From: Zonotrichia leucophrys gambelii
Taxonomy: Eukaryota > Chordata > Aves > Passeriformes > Passerellidae
Length of the DNA stretch: 64,000 nt
Assembly (NCBI RefSeq): GCF_028769735.1
Contig: NC_088171.1
Span: 125,944,533-126,008,532 of the forward strand
Reading direction: 5' to 3'
Every line of letters begins with the position of its first letter. The first letter of the stretch is position 1. The notes beneath the pieces are model-generated. The model saw only the letters and a list, made by a program, of their open reading frames with translations. It was not told where the DNA came from and ran no database searches. Position numbers and translations under genes: made by a program. Positions 40,060 to 51,145 of the stretch are shown here, one piece after another.

Positions 40060-41560
40060 CATAGCTGTGGAGGAAACTTGAATTTCTTCAAGCAAAAAAA
40101 GAACAATATATAAGGCACATGACTCTGATTTTATGTCTCTGACTTTATTGTATTGGCCAGGGGAATATTAGACTGGCTGCTTGCATAAATTAGACATATA
40201 ATTTGGACTAACTTTTTTAGCAGACACAAACCACTACTGCACATATATGGCCTTTTTATCTGTTCACTGTGATAAGTGGAAAGGCAGAGAGAGGATCCAC
40301 TTCATCAAGCGTACACCAGCTGGACGTTTTCTCTCCTTGGGAACCACTCTTGAGGCAGGGAGGTTGTCGCCACAACTTGACCATACCTTGTGAAAAGCAC
40401 CTGGAAGCAAAATCTGCTGCCTGTTTCTTCTGTGTTCCCCATGGAAGCTGCAACTTTTAAACATTTCATGTTTGTGCTTTCAGGCAAAATGAAAACCAGA
40501 TATTTTGCTGGTCCACAGCACACTAAACAGGTTTTTGCAGCTCATCTAAGGTTAAACATTTGATAAAAGCTTGTGAATTTGATCATAGAATTTCTTAGCA
40601 AATGTCAGTTATTTGCCAAAAGAAAATACTCATTGTGCATCCACTAGTTAAGAGAGCTTGTCAGTTGAATAAAAAAAATCGTACATCACACTCTATTGTA
40701 TTCTTTCTTGCTCTGAGCCATTTTTATTCTTGTAGTCTGTAAAAAACTGCCAAAAGTGTATTAGACTATATTTAAACTTAACAATTTTTTTAATTTCTGG
40801 TTTTTTTCCTTAAATTCACTGAATTTGCAGCTCCCCAGATGGTGATCACTATAGTATTTGCAATCTGAGTTTTTGCTAGGCTAATAACTAACACTGACCA
40901 CAAGATGGCAAGGTTTGTTCACTTTTCTGTGATGAGAAGACAGCAAAAGGAAAAGCAGGAGGGGTGCAACAATGTGGAAATAAGGTCAAAGGAAGAAACA
41001 CACATAAGGACTCTGATTTCTCTTATATAGGTACTTCCAATTTCACAAATAAACACATAAAAATCAGATCAGTGTTAAAATTCTGTTGAGATGCCTTAGA
41101 GTTTGAACAAAAGTAATATATTTGCTAGTTTTTCCCTAATACAGGCCACACACATTCTTTTTCCAGTTCGTGTTGTCCGTTTTTTTATACTGGAAAGTTC
41201 AGTATTTGCATTTTATGCTCTTCCCCATTGTGGTGCCTCCTTAAGAAGATAAACCACTTCATAAAGATAAACCTTAAGAAGATAATCTCACTTCAAGTGC
41301 AGTGGGATTAAAAACCAAGATCATTCTTGGGTGTAAAGGGTTTACAGTGAGACAAGAAGTATCTTAAATAAAAGCCAGTAGATCAAACAATTACAATGTC
41401 ATATTACAACTTCAGGGCATAACTTAGTCATGTTCATTTGAATTTAAGCAACCTGATTGTTCTGTGTTTGGTGTGGTTTTAAGATTTCACATAGTTCCTC
41501 TTTTTTCTCATTTGAACACATTAAGAATCAGAATCTTCTAAACATCTCCGTTTGTAATGT
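40060..41560. other. Noncoding; one CTCF-like site
   Basis: The stretch 40,260-40,460 is GC-richer and open in several frames on both strands, without recognisable content. The rest is AT-rich. A CTCF-like core lies at 40,898-40,910. Confidence 0.5.
40898..40910 (+). promoter_or_regulatory. CTCF-like core
   Basis: ccacaagatggca fits the central CTCF core (CCASNAGRKGGCR) at essentially every position. It shares orientation with the second candidate near 41,753. This is a motif match only. Confidence 0.35.
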
Positions 41561-41990
41561 GTGGTGGCGATACAGACAATTATCTCTGCTGAAAACCTCC
41601 ACATGCCCACAAGGAACATAACTTCTTAAAAGTGAGTGAAATTAAACACTTTGAAAAGAAATTTCTGGTAACATCAACTATTGCAGGCTCGAAACAACGC
41701 GATTGGCTTCTGGAGGAACCTTTTTCTTCGGGAATTGCAATGGAAGCTCGTATCAGCAGATGGCACTGGAGACAAAGCTGTGAGACTGAACGGGTGCTCT
41801 GAACAAGGACCAGAGACTTAAATATTTTATTTCTTTTTTTCCATTGATAGAAGCACCATAACTCAAGGGCAACCCCTCTGCCTTGTGTTATAAATCTTTT
41901 TACTAAGCCTGTGCCATCGCTTGTGTAAAAGTCACAGATGCACCCCGTGATCTCTTTTCCCTACACGCAGTTCAGGCAGGTTGCAAAAGA
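41560..41990 (+). promoter_or_regulatory. CpG-retaining segment with CTCF-like core
   Basis: Within a CpG-poor window this segment keeps many CpGs: about six in the 125 bases from 41,689 (gctcgaaacaacgcgattgg onward), plus more near 41,910-41,970. It holds an inverted CCAAT word (attgg) and tcagcagatggcact (41,753-41,767), close to the CTCF core. All three plus frames are open for 30-45 codons after a tattgcag acceptor-like site, so a terminal exon is an alternative. I do not recognise any of the peptides. A CTCF or regulatory element, or a noncoding-RNA exon, is more likely. Confidence 0.35.
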
Positions 41991-44723
41991 AAAGTGTTTA
42001 GTCACATTTTGATCTGTTAAAGTGTGCTCTATGGGAAATAGAGACATTTTCCTTAAAAAGAAGAGGTTCTTTGATGAGGTAGGAGGCAAGAGAAATAAGC
42101 AAGTTTTACATACTTGTCTACATGAAAATTTTTCCCAAAATTCTTAGAAAAAAAAGGAGCAATAGGTAACTAGTGATCAGTAACATTAAAAGTACATGAT
42201 TGACTAGGAATTTGTTATTGAAAACTATAATTATCAAAACATTAAATTTATATGAAAATATATAGACTCACAACATTACTGAGAGAAAAAAAAGTAAAAA
42301 GATCAAATGCTTATAGTTATGTAAGACAAATTTTCTGTGATGAGCAACCTGACAAAATAGCCTTTTTGATCAATTTTCACTTTGATAATGGAAATAAGTG
42401 GAGGGTAAAAAAGAGAATTTTGAAAATTACATGGGAAAAAAGTAAAATCTAATCACTGAGAAACCAGGCACAGGTATGAATGACAATTCCATGTAAAAAG
42501 TGGGAAAAATAAACTCACTTACTGAACACAAATGGGCCCATCTATATTGCCCATTCTGGGAAACTGATGTAATGGGTAGAAATTACATCTAAATGTAAAG
42601 AAGAAAGAAATTTCTTTGGTGTTAGAGTGGAAAGGAAGACTCAACTTGCGGAAGAATGAGAACAATATATTATCTCTGGGAAGAGGGGCCGAATACTGTG
42701 GAAAAAAATCAGCTGCAGAGCACTTATTATTGAAAACGCCTCAGTGGTTTTGATCAACTGGCCATGAGCCACAGCTTAAAGAAGACATTATAAATTAAGT
42801 CCAAACAAAATAAACAATGGTTAACAGCCTATCATTTGAAGGAAAATCACCTTTTATCCTTACTTCCCTTTTGGTGGATTTGTCTTAGGTTGCTGTTAGC
42901 ATGATCAGAGCACAGATTTCTCACATTTCATATTTTGAGGCTCACTGGAGTGCAATTAATTGCTAATTTGGGTAGGAAATTATGAATATTTTATCTGTTC
43001 AGCTTGTTGGAACTTTTTTGGTTTTTAATGGTGTCTTTGTAGACAAATTCATGTATTTCTTTTAAGTTGCTGTATTTTTAAATTGGATTGTTGTTAAATG
43101 CTGCCAAGATTTCTAGTGAGGTGAGCCTTTAAAATGCAATGACAATTTTGTTCTGGTGGAATGGAGCAATATGAGTGTATAATAAGCTGAGATAATGATG
43201 TTTCAATACGTGTGATTTATTTTCAAAAGTTGAAGCCATTATTTCCATTATCTATGGCTTCAGATTGCAAGAAAATATGTCTGCATTGCAAATTGAACTT
43301 TTAAAAATGTATTTATCATTAAGACAAGTTAATTCTGCTTTCTTTTGCAGTATTTTATTTTGCTTAACACATGATGCCCTATATTTGCTAGTATCTCAGG
43401 ACAGATTCTAGATGGAGGTTTAAAGGTACATCACTTTTTAGGCACAATTGCTAAATAAACTCCTAAAAGCTTCTTTGTTTAAATTTAGACACCAATTTCC
43501 ACCATTTTTCTGAAGGCCTGCACATTAGTATATTCTAGTTCAGTTACTCTTAGAAATATTGAGGCCATTGAAAATTTCCAGACTACTTCCAGTATGATGA
43601 TCTGCCCAAAAGAGATGAAATTGGGCAGTGAAATGGCATGATTGGTCATATGTTCAGCCAGAGATACCATTTGCAGATCAAATTCCTACTTCTATTGGCA
43701 AGATTAGGTTAGTAAGTTCACTGAATTGGAAAGTTAATGATTGTGAGCCAAATATTCAGTTAATTTAAATTAAAATAATCTTGATGATTTCCCTGGATTT
43801 ATTTTTTTGCATAACATAGAACCTCCTACATCATGAAACTCAGTCATCCATGAATCCAGGCAACAAAGTTGTATAATAATTTCTAATTTACAACACCTAA
43901 AAATTTTATTATTTTCTTCATATTGAACTCAGTGATAAAAAATACTGCATTCTTGAACCTCCCTCTATGTTTTCTGCATGATAAATTAGAAGAAACATAA
44001 TCCTCTTTCTCTTTCCCCGAGGTCAGGTGTTTTAAACATTATTAATTTGGTATTATTCAGAAGCAATGCTTCCATTAACATTTGAAAAAGTATTTCACTA
44101 ATATTTATTATCCTGAATGAGAGTTACTGAATAGATCTGTGTCTTGTGAGACTCTTTAAAAATCTTAATCTCTTTAATAACAATCATCACATATTCTGCT
44201 GCTGTCAGAACATTGGGGGTTATATAACAGAAAATGTGTGAAAAATCCTCTTGGCAGGACTATATTTCTACACTGGACCCTTCCACCCAGTGTATTGATT
44301 TTCAACACTTTCTCTTCCCATTTAGTCAAATCTGATGTATTTTGTCTGCTGTTCAAATATTCACCTGTAGGTTGGCAGAAGCCACATGAAACTCTCCGAA
44401 AAGAAAACTCTCCTCACAGTACAGCTCAGAGAAAGTGCAATGCTTTCTGCAATAACTTTATGTCAGTTAAACCTGCCTCAGTTTTGCACATGGTTTTTAT
44501 TTTTGTATTTACTGGAAGTTTTTGAAAATGTCAATCATAATTTTCATTGTGTGTGTTTTACATTAAAGTTGGAACAAGTTGATTTCATCATATGTTTGAC
44601 ATAATCTTGGGGATTTTGTGTTTTGCCTTTTGCAAGCACCTATGAACCTTTGTCAGGTTCAATAAATCTGGTGCCTTCCTGGGAAAATATGAAAGCGTCA
44701 CTATTTTTCATTTAGTCAAAGAA
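41991..44723. other. Noncoding, possible conserved block near 43.2 kb
   Basis: This is AT-rich unique DNA. Around 43,120-43,440 the sequence is complex and repeat-free, with gataatgatg, tttatcatta and cattatctatgg words like those in conserved enhancers, but nothing is decisive. No gene was recognised. Confidence 0.45.
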
Positions 44724-44840
44724 CAATAGAATCACAGAATAATTTAGTTTGAAAAAGACCTTTAACATCATCCAGTTCAACTGTAAATATAAATCTGCCA
44801 AGTCCTTCACCCACATGAAGCCAGTGAAACCACAGTGAAA
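44724..44840 (-). mobile_element. CR1 LINE 3'-end fragment
   Basis: The start, aatagaatcacagaataatt, is the reverse complement of the CR1 terminal ATTCTATG region. It is followed by a diverged 'catcatccagttcaactgta' and 'ctgccaagtccttcacc', which match CR1 subfamilies whose 3' UTR reads 'ccagtccaaccgtaaa...ctgccaagtcc'. It is an old 5'-truncated copy without coding capacity. Confidence 0.8.
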
Positions 44841-47680
44841 ATGTCAAACCACCACCAAATGTGACGGGGTCAGAGTTCAATATCTTCATCAAATCAAATC
44901 AAAATATTCTTGTTTTCTCTTTGGAGTAGCATTTGATTCCAAGTACAGCATGTTTACTCTTCAAACCTCATATTTTAAAATATTTGGGCCATAAGTATAG
45001 TGTCCTTCCACAACAAATAATAATCTGGACTCATCCCTTTAATGTTCTTAGTGGAATAGTCCAGATGTTGGATTTAAAAGATTTCAAAAAAGCATGGTAC
45101 TGGTAAATTGAATCTGGACTGGTTTGGGATGGTTCCAAACGATAATGTGTAAGTGGTCTTAAATGAGAGATGTGGACTCAGTGTAAAATGTGGACTAGTC
45201 ATAACATTTTTTATGGTGCGCAAAAAAAACCTGGTGGGTTAATGTTTTGTCTGATACTAATTAGCTTCCCACAAAGTTTGATGTTCCTGTCTACTTCAGA
45301 GCAAAGTTCCTCATTTAAGGTATTCTATTTGCAGTTGTCCTTCCTACAAATTAGCTGCAGAAAACCACAGGCAGTGCAGGGCTGCCTCCAGGGAATCAGT
45401 AACTCTTATCATATCCTCAGTACGTTTAGTTCTTACTGGAGTGTGGTGACCCCTTGGTAATAACATCCATGCTTAGCTACAGAGCATTCCTCTGCCACTA
45501 AATTGGGAATTTTTGTACTACCTGGAGTTATTGATTTGGATTATGAAGGCAAAATACAAATTATGCTATGGACTCCTGTGGCACCCTGCTTTTATACCTG
45601 CATGCAGGTCAATGTATAGCACAGCTTATTCCTTTTGCGAACACAACCCTTCGTGGCAAGGGTGATCTGTGCTACCAATAACTTTGGTAGCGCAGGTCAG
45701 CCACAGGTTTTTGGACTAGCTCTATTACATCTCAGCCAACCTTAACATGCAGTAGATATGGCAAAAATTTGAAGGGCTTGTTCATACTGGAGCTGATGTC
45801 TCTATTATTGAAAGCAATGAATGGTCTAGTAATTGACCCACAATCAGCCCCACATCGGCTCTGATTGGGGTGGAAGGGATGCAGCCCCCTAGACCAGGAG
45901 CTCACCTTCAGCTTGTCCTTGGCCCTGATAAGCAAACTGCCCAGATTGCCCCACGCATTGCAATCAACCAGAGGGAGCTGTTGGAGGCAGGAAACACTTT
46001 TTGAAAGGACTTACAACATTTCTTACCCTTATTGTTTAGATGTCAGTATAGCCAACACTCATGGCCAACCTTGTGCCAGCTTCTAAAGGTATCTTACTCT
46101 TTCAGTAATGGCAGGAGGGACTTACATGCTCAGTGCAGCATCAGTTAAACTGAATTCTATGATAATTAGTTTCAAAATAATCCACTACACTTTTCATATG
46201 CTAAGACATGAGCAGGAATTTCAGTTTAGAGATCAAAGGTGAGTAGTAACACTTAAATCCCTCTATTATTTTGCTGCAGCACCACAAAGGGATTTTTTTC
46301 TTATCTGTAAAAGTTAAACTTCATTTTAAAATATCAGCATATTTTATCTGGTATAGCTGAACCAAGAACAAAAATCTGGGGACAGATTTGTCCAAAATTA
46401 CTCTAGATATCCATGTAGTTTTGCTATCCTCTCTGAACAGACTATCTACAGAAATTGCTATTCTCATAGTACCAGAAATGGTTTTTATCTTTCCAAGGTG
46501 CTATAGAACAGGGAACAAAAAACTTGTTTCTAAATTTTTCATTGCCTATGATTTTAGAGTACAGTTTAATTAAACCTCCTGGATGCCTTAGCTTCACATT
46601 TTCACTTAGCTTCTTAACTCTTACCTGGATAAGAAAGCATTTTTCCTGTTAAATCCACAAGGGGATAAAAGCATTCTTTATCTCCTCTACTGTACAGATA
46701 TCTCTTTTTAATTAGTTTTCAGGTCATTGAGAACACAATTCTGTTTTGTGGGTTTGAACATCAAACAGAGTTGTTATGTGCATTTGCAGTTAATTCAAAA
46801 TATTATGTGAAATTCAGTAGTAAAACCTCAAGGTGAGAAGTAGTAGTCTTTCCAATTTCCTCTTCTTGTGATTTTGAAACATTCCTTACTAGACAATGTT
46901 TCACCTGGTAATACCTTATCATGCAAAGGCATATTTTGATGCCCTCTACAACTAACCATGATTTTTTTTTTATTTCTGTAATTTTGTATGTGTTGTTGAT
47001 ATTAGCCAGATCTTTTTTGTTCTTTTTAATGCAAAATGTGCTTCAAATGTTTGACACTCTTACCATAAAACAGGTGAACATATTTAAAGCATTCCAGTGA
47101 AAAACTTTTAAATGCTATATGGCGCTATCGTGTTATTTTACCAGCCTTGATTAGAGCTTAAAACAAAACCCAATTATTTGTCTTGCTATATGCATAGTGG
47201 AAAAAATCTTGTTTCTATAAAGGATTCAATTGTCTCAGAAATTGTCTTTGAATCAGTTGTAGTTTTTAGAGAAGTTGTCATATAGGCAGTATATTCTAAA
47301 ATCTGAATTCATTAATTCAGCGCACTCAAAATGTATATAATCACACCAAAGACATGCAGTCTAATTTAGACTATGAAAAAAGTGTCTCCTCCCCTGACAT
47401 CCACCAATCTCATGAAGACATTAAATAAGTTGCATTAATAATTTTAATTTAACAACTCCTTCTTAGCCCTTTCCCCACACTGCCACCCCACAAAAAAACA
47501 TGAGAACCCTTAAAAAAACCACAAGAAAATGTTTGAGTAGTTGTGGAGTTGGAGTCATTCTGGTATTTCACAATTCCCTGTAATTCAAAGGATGTTCTCT
47601 TATGTGTGCCAAAAGTGCATCTTTTAGCATGGTCTGGTGGTGAATTGCTACAATACAGCTTTTTCCATCACTCCAAAAAT
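44841..47680. other. Noncoding, one short palindrome
   Basis: This unique DNA includes the exact 14-bp palindrome acctgcatgcaggt (45,596-45,609) and gtttaattaaac (46,564-46,575). The GC-richer part near 45,590-46,080 has open frames on both strands without recognisable domains. No gene or interspersed repeat was found. Confidence 0.55.
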
Positions 47681-47689
47681 CAATCTTCT

Positions 47690-48060
47690 TCTCATCTCTT
47701 TTAAAGGTCTTATTTGCCCTCTCAAGCCAGCAATTGTACTGATTGATTATGACTAAAATTGTCCTGAGTCCCCCACACTGAGAAAGATGCCATACAGTGA
47801 GAAAAGAAAGCAGAACATTTTCATCTTTCTCTTGATTGCTGTAAAAAAAGCATTAGTCTGAAATTAAAGGTTGAAGCAGCAACTGTTTATTGGCCGTGCC
47901 ATAAAGCATCAGTTTGCATTGCTGTGAGCCCTAAATTAACATTTTAAGGGCTTCATTTATTCACAAGAGGCTCTTTCTCAAGCTCTACTTGTTTTGTTTA
48001 GGACACAGAGGGAGACAACAGTCACTGCACTGAAGAACTGAAAATGCATTCTGAATCTGA
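47690..48060. promoter_or_regulatory. Candidate conserved noncoding block
   Basis: This repeat-free, complex sequence has spaced factor-like words, including tgattgattatgac (PBX/HOX-like) near 47,740, ctttctcttgattgctg near 47,826 and taaattaacatttta near 47,932. Its texture resembles other vertebrate enhancers. It is an inference from appearance only. Confidence 0.2.
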
Positions 48061-49480
48061 GTTCAGTCTGTTTCAATGAACATATAAAAACTTTCAAATA
48101 GGATATCATAGTGCAATGGTGATGACAGCAAACAGTTTCTTCAAATGGTTATTCCTGAAAAACCTGTTTGAAGTATTCAAGTACTTAGTGCTTGAACAGA
48201 ATCAAGAGACCTGAATTCCAGGTGTATTTTAGAAATATTCTTGGGCTATTCAAGAATGGATTCTGTTCTCTAAGTTTGTCCCATTGAATTTAGCATGGTG
48301 AAGTGTTTCATCAGGGTGATAACTAAAACCAGTGTGAAAAGGAAAGCAGGACAGCATTTCATTGCATGGCACTCCAATCAAATTGAAACAGATATCCTCT
48401 GTTTGGAGATTATGACACTGTGGGTGCAATTCCCATTAAAAACAACTTTTTATTTGGAGGTGGAATGATTTTGTAACTTAAGCAGAATCAAGACAGATTG
48501 ATAGAACTTTCTTAAATTTCTCATGAAAACTAACCCATATTCAGCATTTTATTTCTCTAGAAATTATATGTATGAACATTTTGTATTAAATCCACAATTA
48601 AGTGCTTGATACACAATTAAGCACTTGGTAGTCTGTCAAAAGCCTATTTTTTTTTTAATGGAGTACAGCTGCTTTGGCCCCACATCTGGTGTTTGTCTAC
48701 TCTTCTCTATTTGCAGTATTCTGAGATGATAGAAACTGGTCCCTGTCAGAGGCACCGTGACTTATTTCAGATTTAACAAGGAAGAAAAAGTTCTAACACT
48801 TGGTATCTTTCTGACAGTTTTCCACAAGAATAAAAAAATTATCAAGTGAATAAAAAGTATTGCATTTTGAAATATTAATTCTAGACACATTAAGATTGTT
48901 TCAAAGACCTACTTAAATTTTTAGTGTGCTCATAATTAAATTGATAACATTGTTGTCAATTGATAATTGATAAAAATTGTTCTCTTATATCAATAGACAT
49001 TTTTCTAAAATTTTATATTTAATTAATAAGGTCTCAACTACACATCTGTGTTTGTCCTCTACTTAGGAAATTCAGTGAACTATAACTTTGGCATGTTGTA
49101 ATATATTAAAGATTATGATCATTTAAAGGATTACTGTGAGGTAAAATATAAGGAATGTTTAATAGTATTATGCTCATAAATTAAATTGCTAAGACATAGT
49201 TTAATGAGCAGAAAAATTGACATCACTTCTTTATACATCATCTGCATTCTTTACCATAATAATGTCAATTCTAAAGACAATATGGTTTTGTGTGGAATCA
49301 GTTAGATTTGGACAAAAATTTGGAATACAAACCTAACTCTTTTTAATGGAAAGGAGGTGTGCTTAGTCCATAATCTGTGAAATTTGAACCAGACCACCAC
49401 TTAGGATTGTCTCAATTGTTAAACAGAGGTTTAGAAATAATGTAAAAGTAACTAAGTATTGTTACTGGATTCTCATCAAG
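48061..49480. other. Noncoding, short duplications only
   Basis: This is very AT-rich DNA with a tandem 19-bp pair (48,593-48,630) and a 10-bp imperfect inverted repeat near 48,920-48,943. No gene was recognised. Confidence 0.5.
48593..48630 (+). repeat. Tandem 19-bp duplication
   Basis: cacaattaagtgcttgata (48,593-48,611) is followed without spacer by cacaattaagcacttggta (48,612-48,630), with three differences. The changes also make aagtgctt and aagcactt an inverted pair. Confidence 0.85.
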
Positions 49481-50300
49481 ATCAAACACAAGATAATGAA
49501 AGTCCCGGCCAAACTAGCAAGCAAAGCATTTGAAAGAACAAAAGAAAACTTATCAAGGTTAGTTAAAACGGATAAAATAAAAATAACTTGGATAAAATAA
49601 AATTAAAGCTAAGATGAAGAGAAGCCTGGACTTAGGAAAAAGACCCCAAAATAATAAAATTGCTCAAAACCCAAAGGAAAGTGGCCAAGAGCAAACCTTT
49701 CAAGAACCGAGATGGATTAGGAAAGAAACTACTCTAAGATGCGACAAAGACACTTATATCTAAGGAATGTGTAAAGTAAGTGAAATGAGTTAGAACATCA
49801 TTAATCTGAGGTTGATTTACCATCTTTTCCACTTGCCAAAGCAGAAGGGAAGATGTTTTTCCACTATAGAAACTACCATATAGAATATCTAACTCTGAGC
49901 CTGAAGTTTAATTGATTTTTTCAGACATTTCAGAGGAATATCTCCTTGTACCTGGTTTAAAATAACAGCTAAATATTCCTCAGATTAAGAAAGCTTAATG
50001 CTATCATTACAAGTCTAATGGGACCTGTACTTTTTGTGTATAGTACTTTTTTGAGAAAAGGAAGAACTATCAGGCGTTCATAACTGTATTACTTGTTTTT
50101 GGAATAGAGGAAATAATAGAATTGGCCAAGTTTCCCTTAAGGGTTATATAAGGACAATGTAGACAATAAGGAGTGCGTTACAGCTGTGAAAGTATCAAGC
50201 TCTAGAGCCCTCGTCAATCTTTGGAACTGGTGAGAATGCTGTGGGGCAACTCTTGGTGAAAAAAACATCATTCTGAGATGTAAAGTGAAGGTTCAAGCTT
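49481..50300 (+). other. Unidentified segment with LTR-like promoter features
   Basis: The left part (49,500-49,790) is A-rich with retained CpGs (cccggcc, aacgga, accgag, tgcgac), unlike its flanks. Near 50,121 an inverted CCAAT word (attggcc) is followed by a TATA box, ttatataagg, at 50,144-50,153, then a caataagg word and 'gccctcgtcaatctttgg'. CCAAT-TATA-terminator order is typical of LTRs. However, I found no TG...CA boundaries, target duplication or second copy, so the call is open. Confidence 0.25.
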
Positions 50301-50479
50301 ACAACATTTAGATTCATTGCAGCATTCATTCTGAATTTGTGGAAGTTACTCAAATGTAATTGAGGACACGTTGTAATTCTGAAAGATGTTCATAATGCGT
50401 GTCTGTAGGTGCCTGAGTTATCAGACCAGAGTCTGTAGCTCCAAAGATAGAGAGTATTGACACCTTAATGAAGGGATGG

Positions 50480-51145
50480 GACTACTGTCGGGCTAAAAAC
50501 GATTTATTACTCAGATAAACACCAGCTTCAAAGGCTGTGGGATTTTAGAAGAGCTAGAAGTCAGCCATAGCTCAAGGTAGCCACAAGGTAGTTACAAGGC
50601 AATATATAACAATCTAAACCAATGGAAAATTGCCACAAAGTTTATTTTGTTTTTGTAATCTTTACTTAATTCTGCTGCACTCCATGTACTTTTGTGCAAT
50701 GGGCTACTATTACACCTACACATCTATACTTCTATTATAACATGTAAACTCTTAACTTACTCTATAGAGTTATATTACTACGCTATAAAACTCTTCACTA
50801 TCTTACTCAATACAGTTTCTTACTTACTTAAGGCATATCCTTACTTGCAACTATAGAAACTTAAATCTATAATTTTTCTGCTTAATGTCTGTGTACTTTT
50901 ATTTTTACATCAATCCAAGCTTCTTCCTAGGCTGCAAATCAAACCCTTCAGTATCTGTGGAAGGTTCTGTCTTTTAATTTCCTACACAGATCAGGGGCCA
51001 ACCACTGGTGATCTCATTCATTCCCAACTGAAAATGCTGCTCCAGCATTGAGAGCAGAGGTTCATTTTTCAGTTTTCCTTAAAAGTAGATACAGGACATT
51101 ACATGCTTCACACTTTCTGGTGTTAAGTAGCCCATGACATACTAG
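50480..51145 (-). mobile_element. Second solo LTR, decayed 6-bp TSD
   Basis: The LTR body is taken as 50,486-51,139 (654 bp). It starts TGTCGGGCT, and the reverse complement of its end (agcccatgaca) gives TGTCATGGGCT, so the termini are imperfect inverted repeats with TG...CA ends. The flanks gactac and tactag agree at four of six bases, as in an aged 6-bp duplication. On the minus strand it shows a CCAAT-type word (ccattgg), TATATA near 50,605 and AATAAA near 50,502, in proper LTR order. It resembles a songbird LTR family that I cannot name with certainty. No retroviral genes flank it. Confidence 0.75.

Noticed and set aside
40256..40523. Several open frames on both strands at one place
   Set aside because: The overlap comes from a short GC-richer stretch. 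No frame gives a recognisable product.
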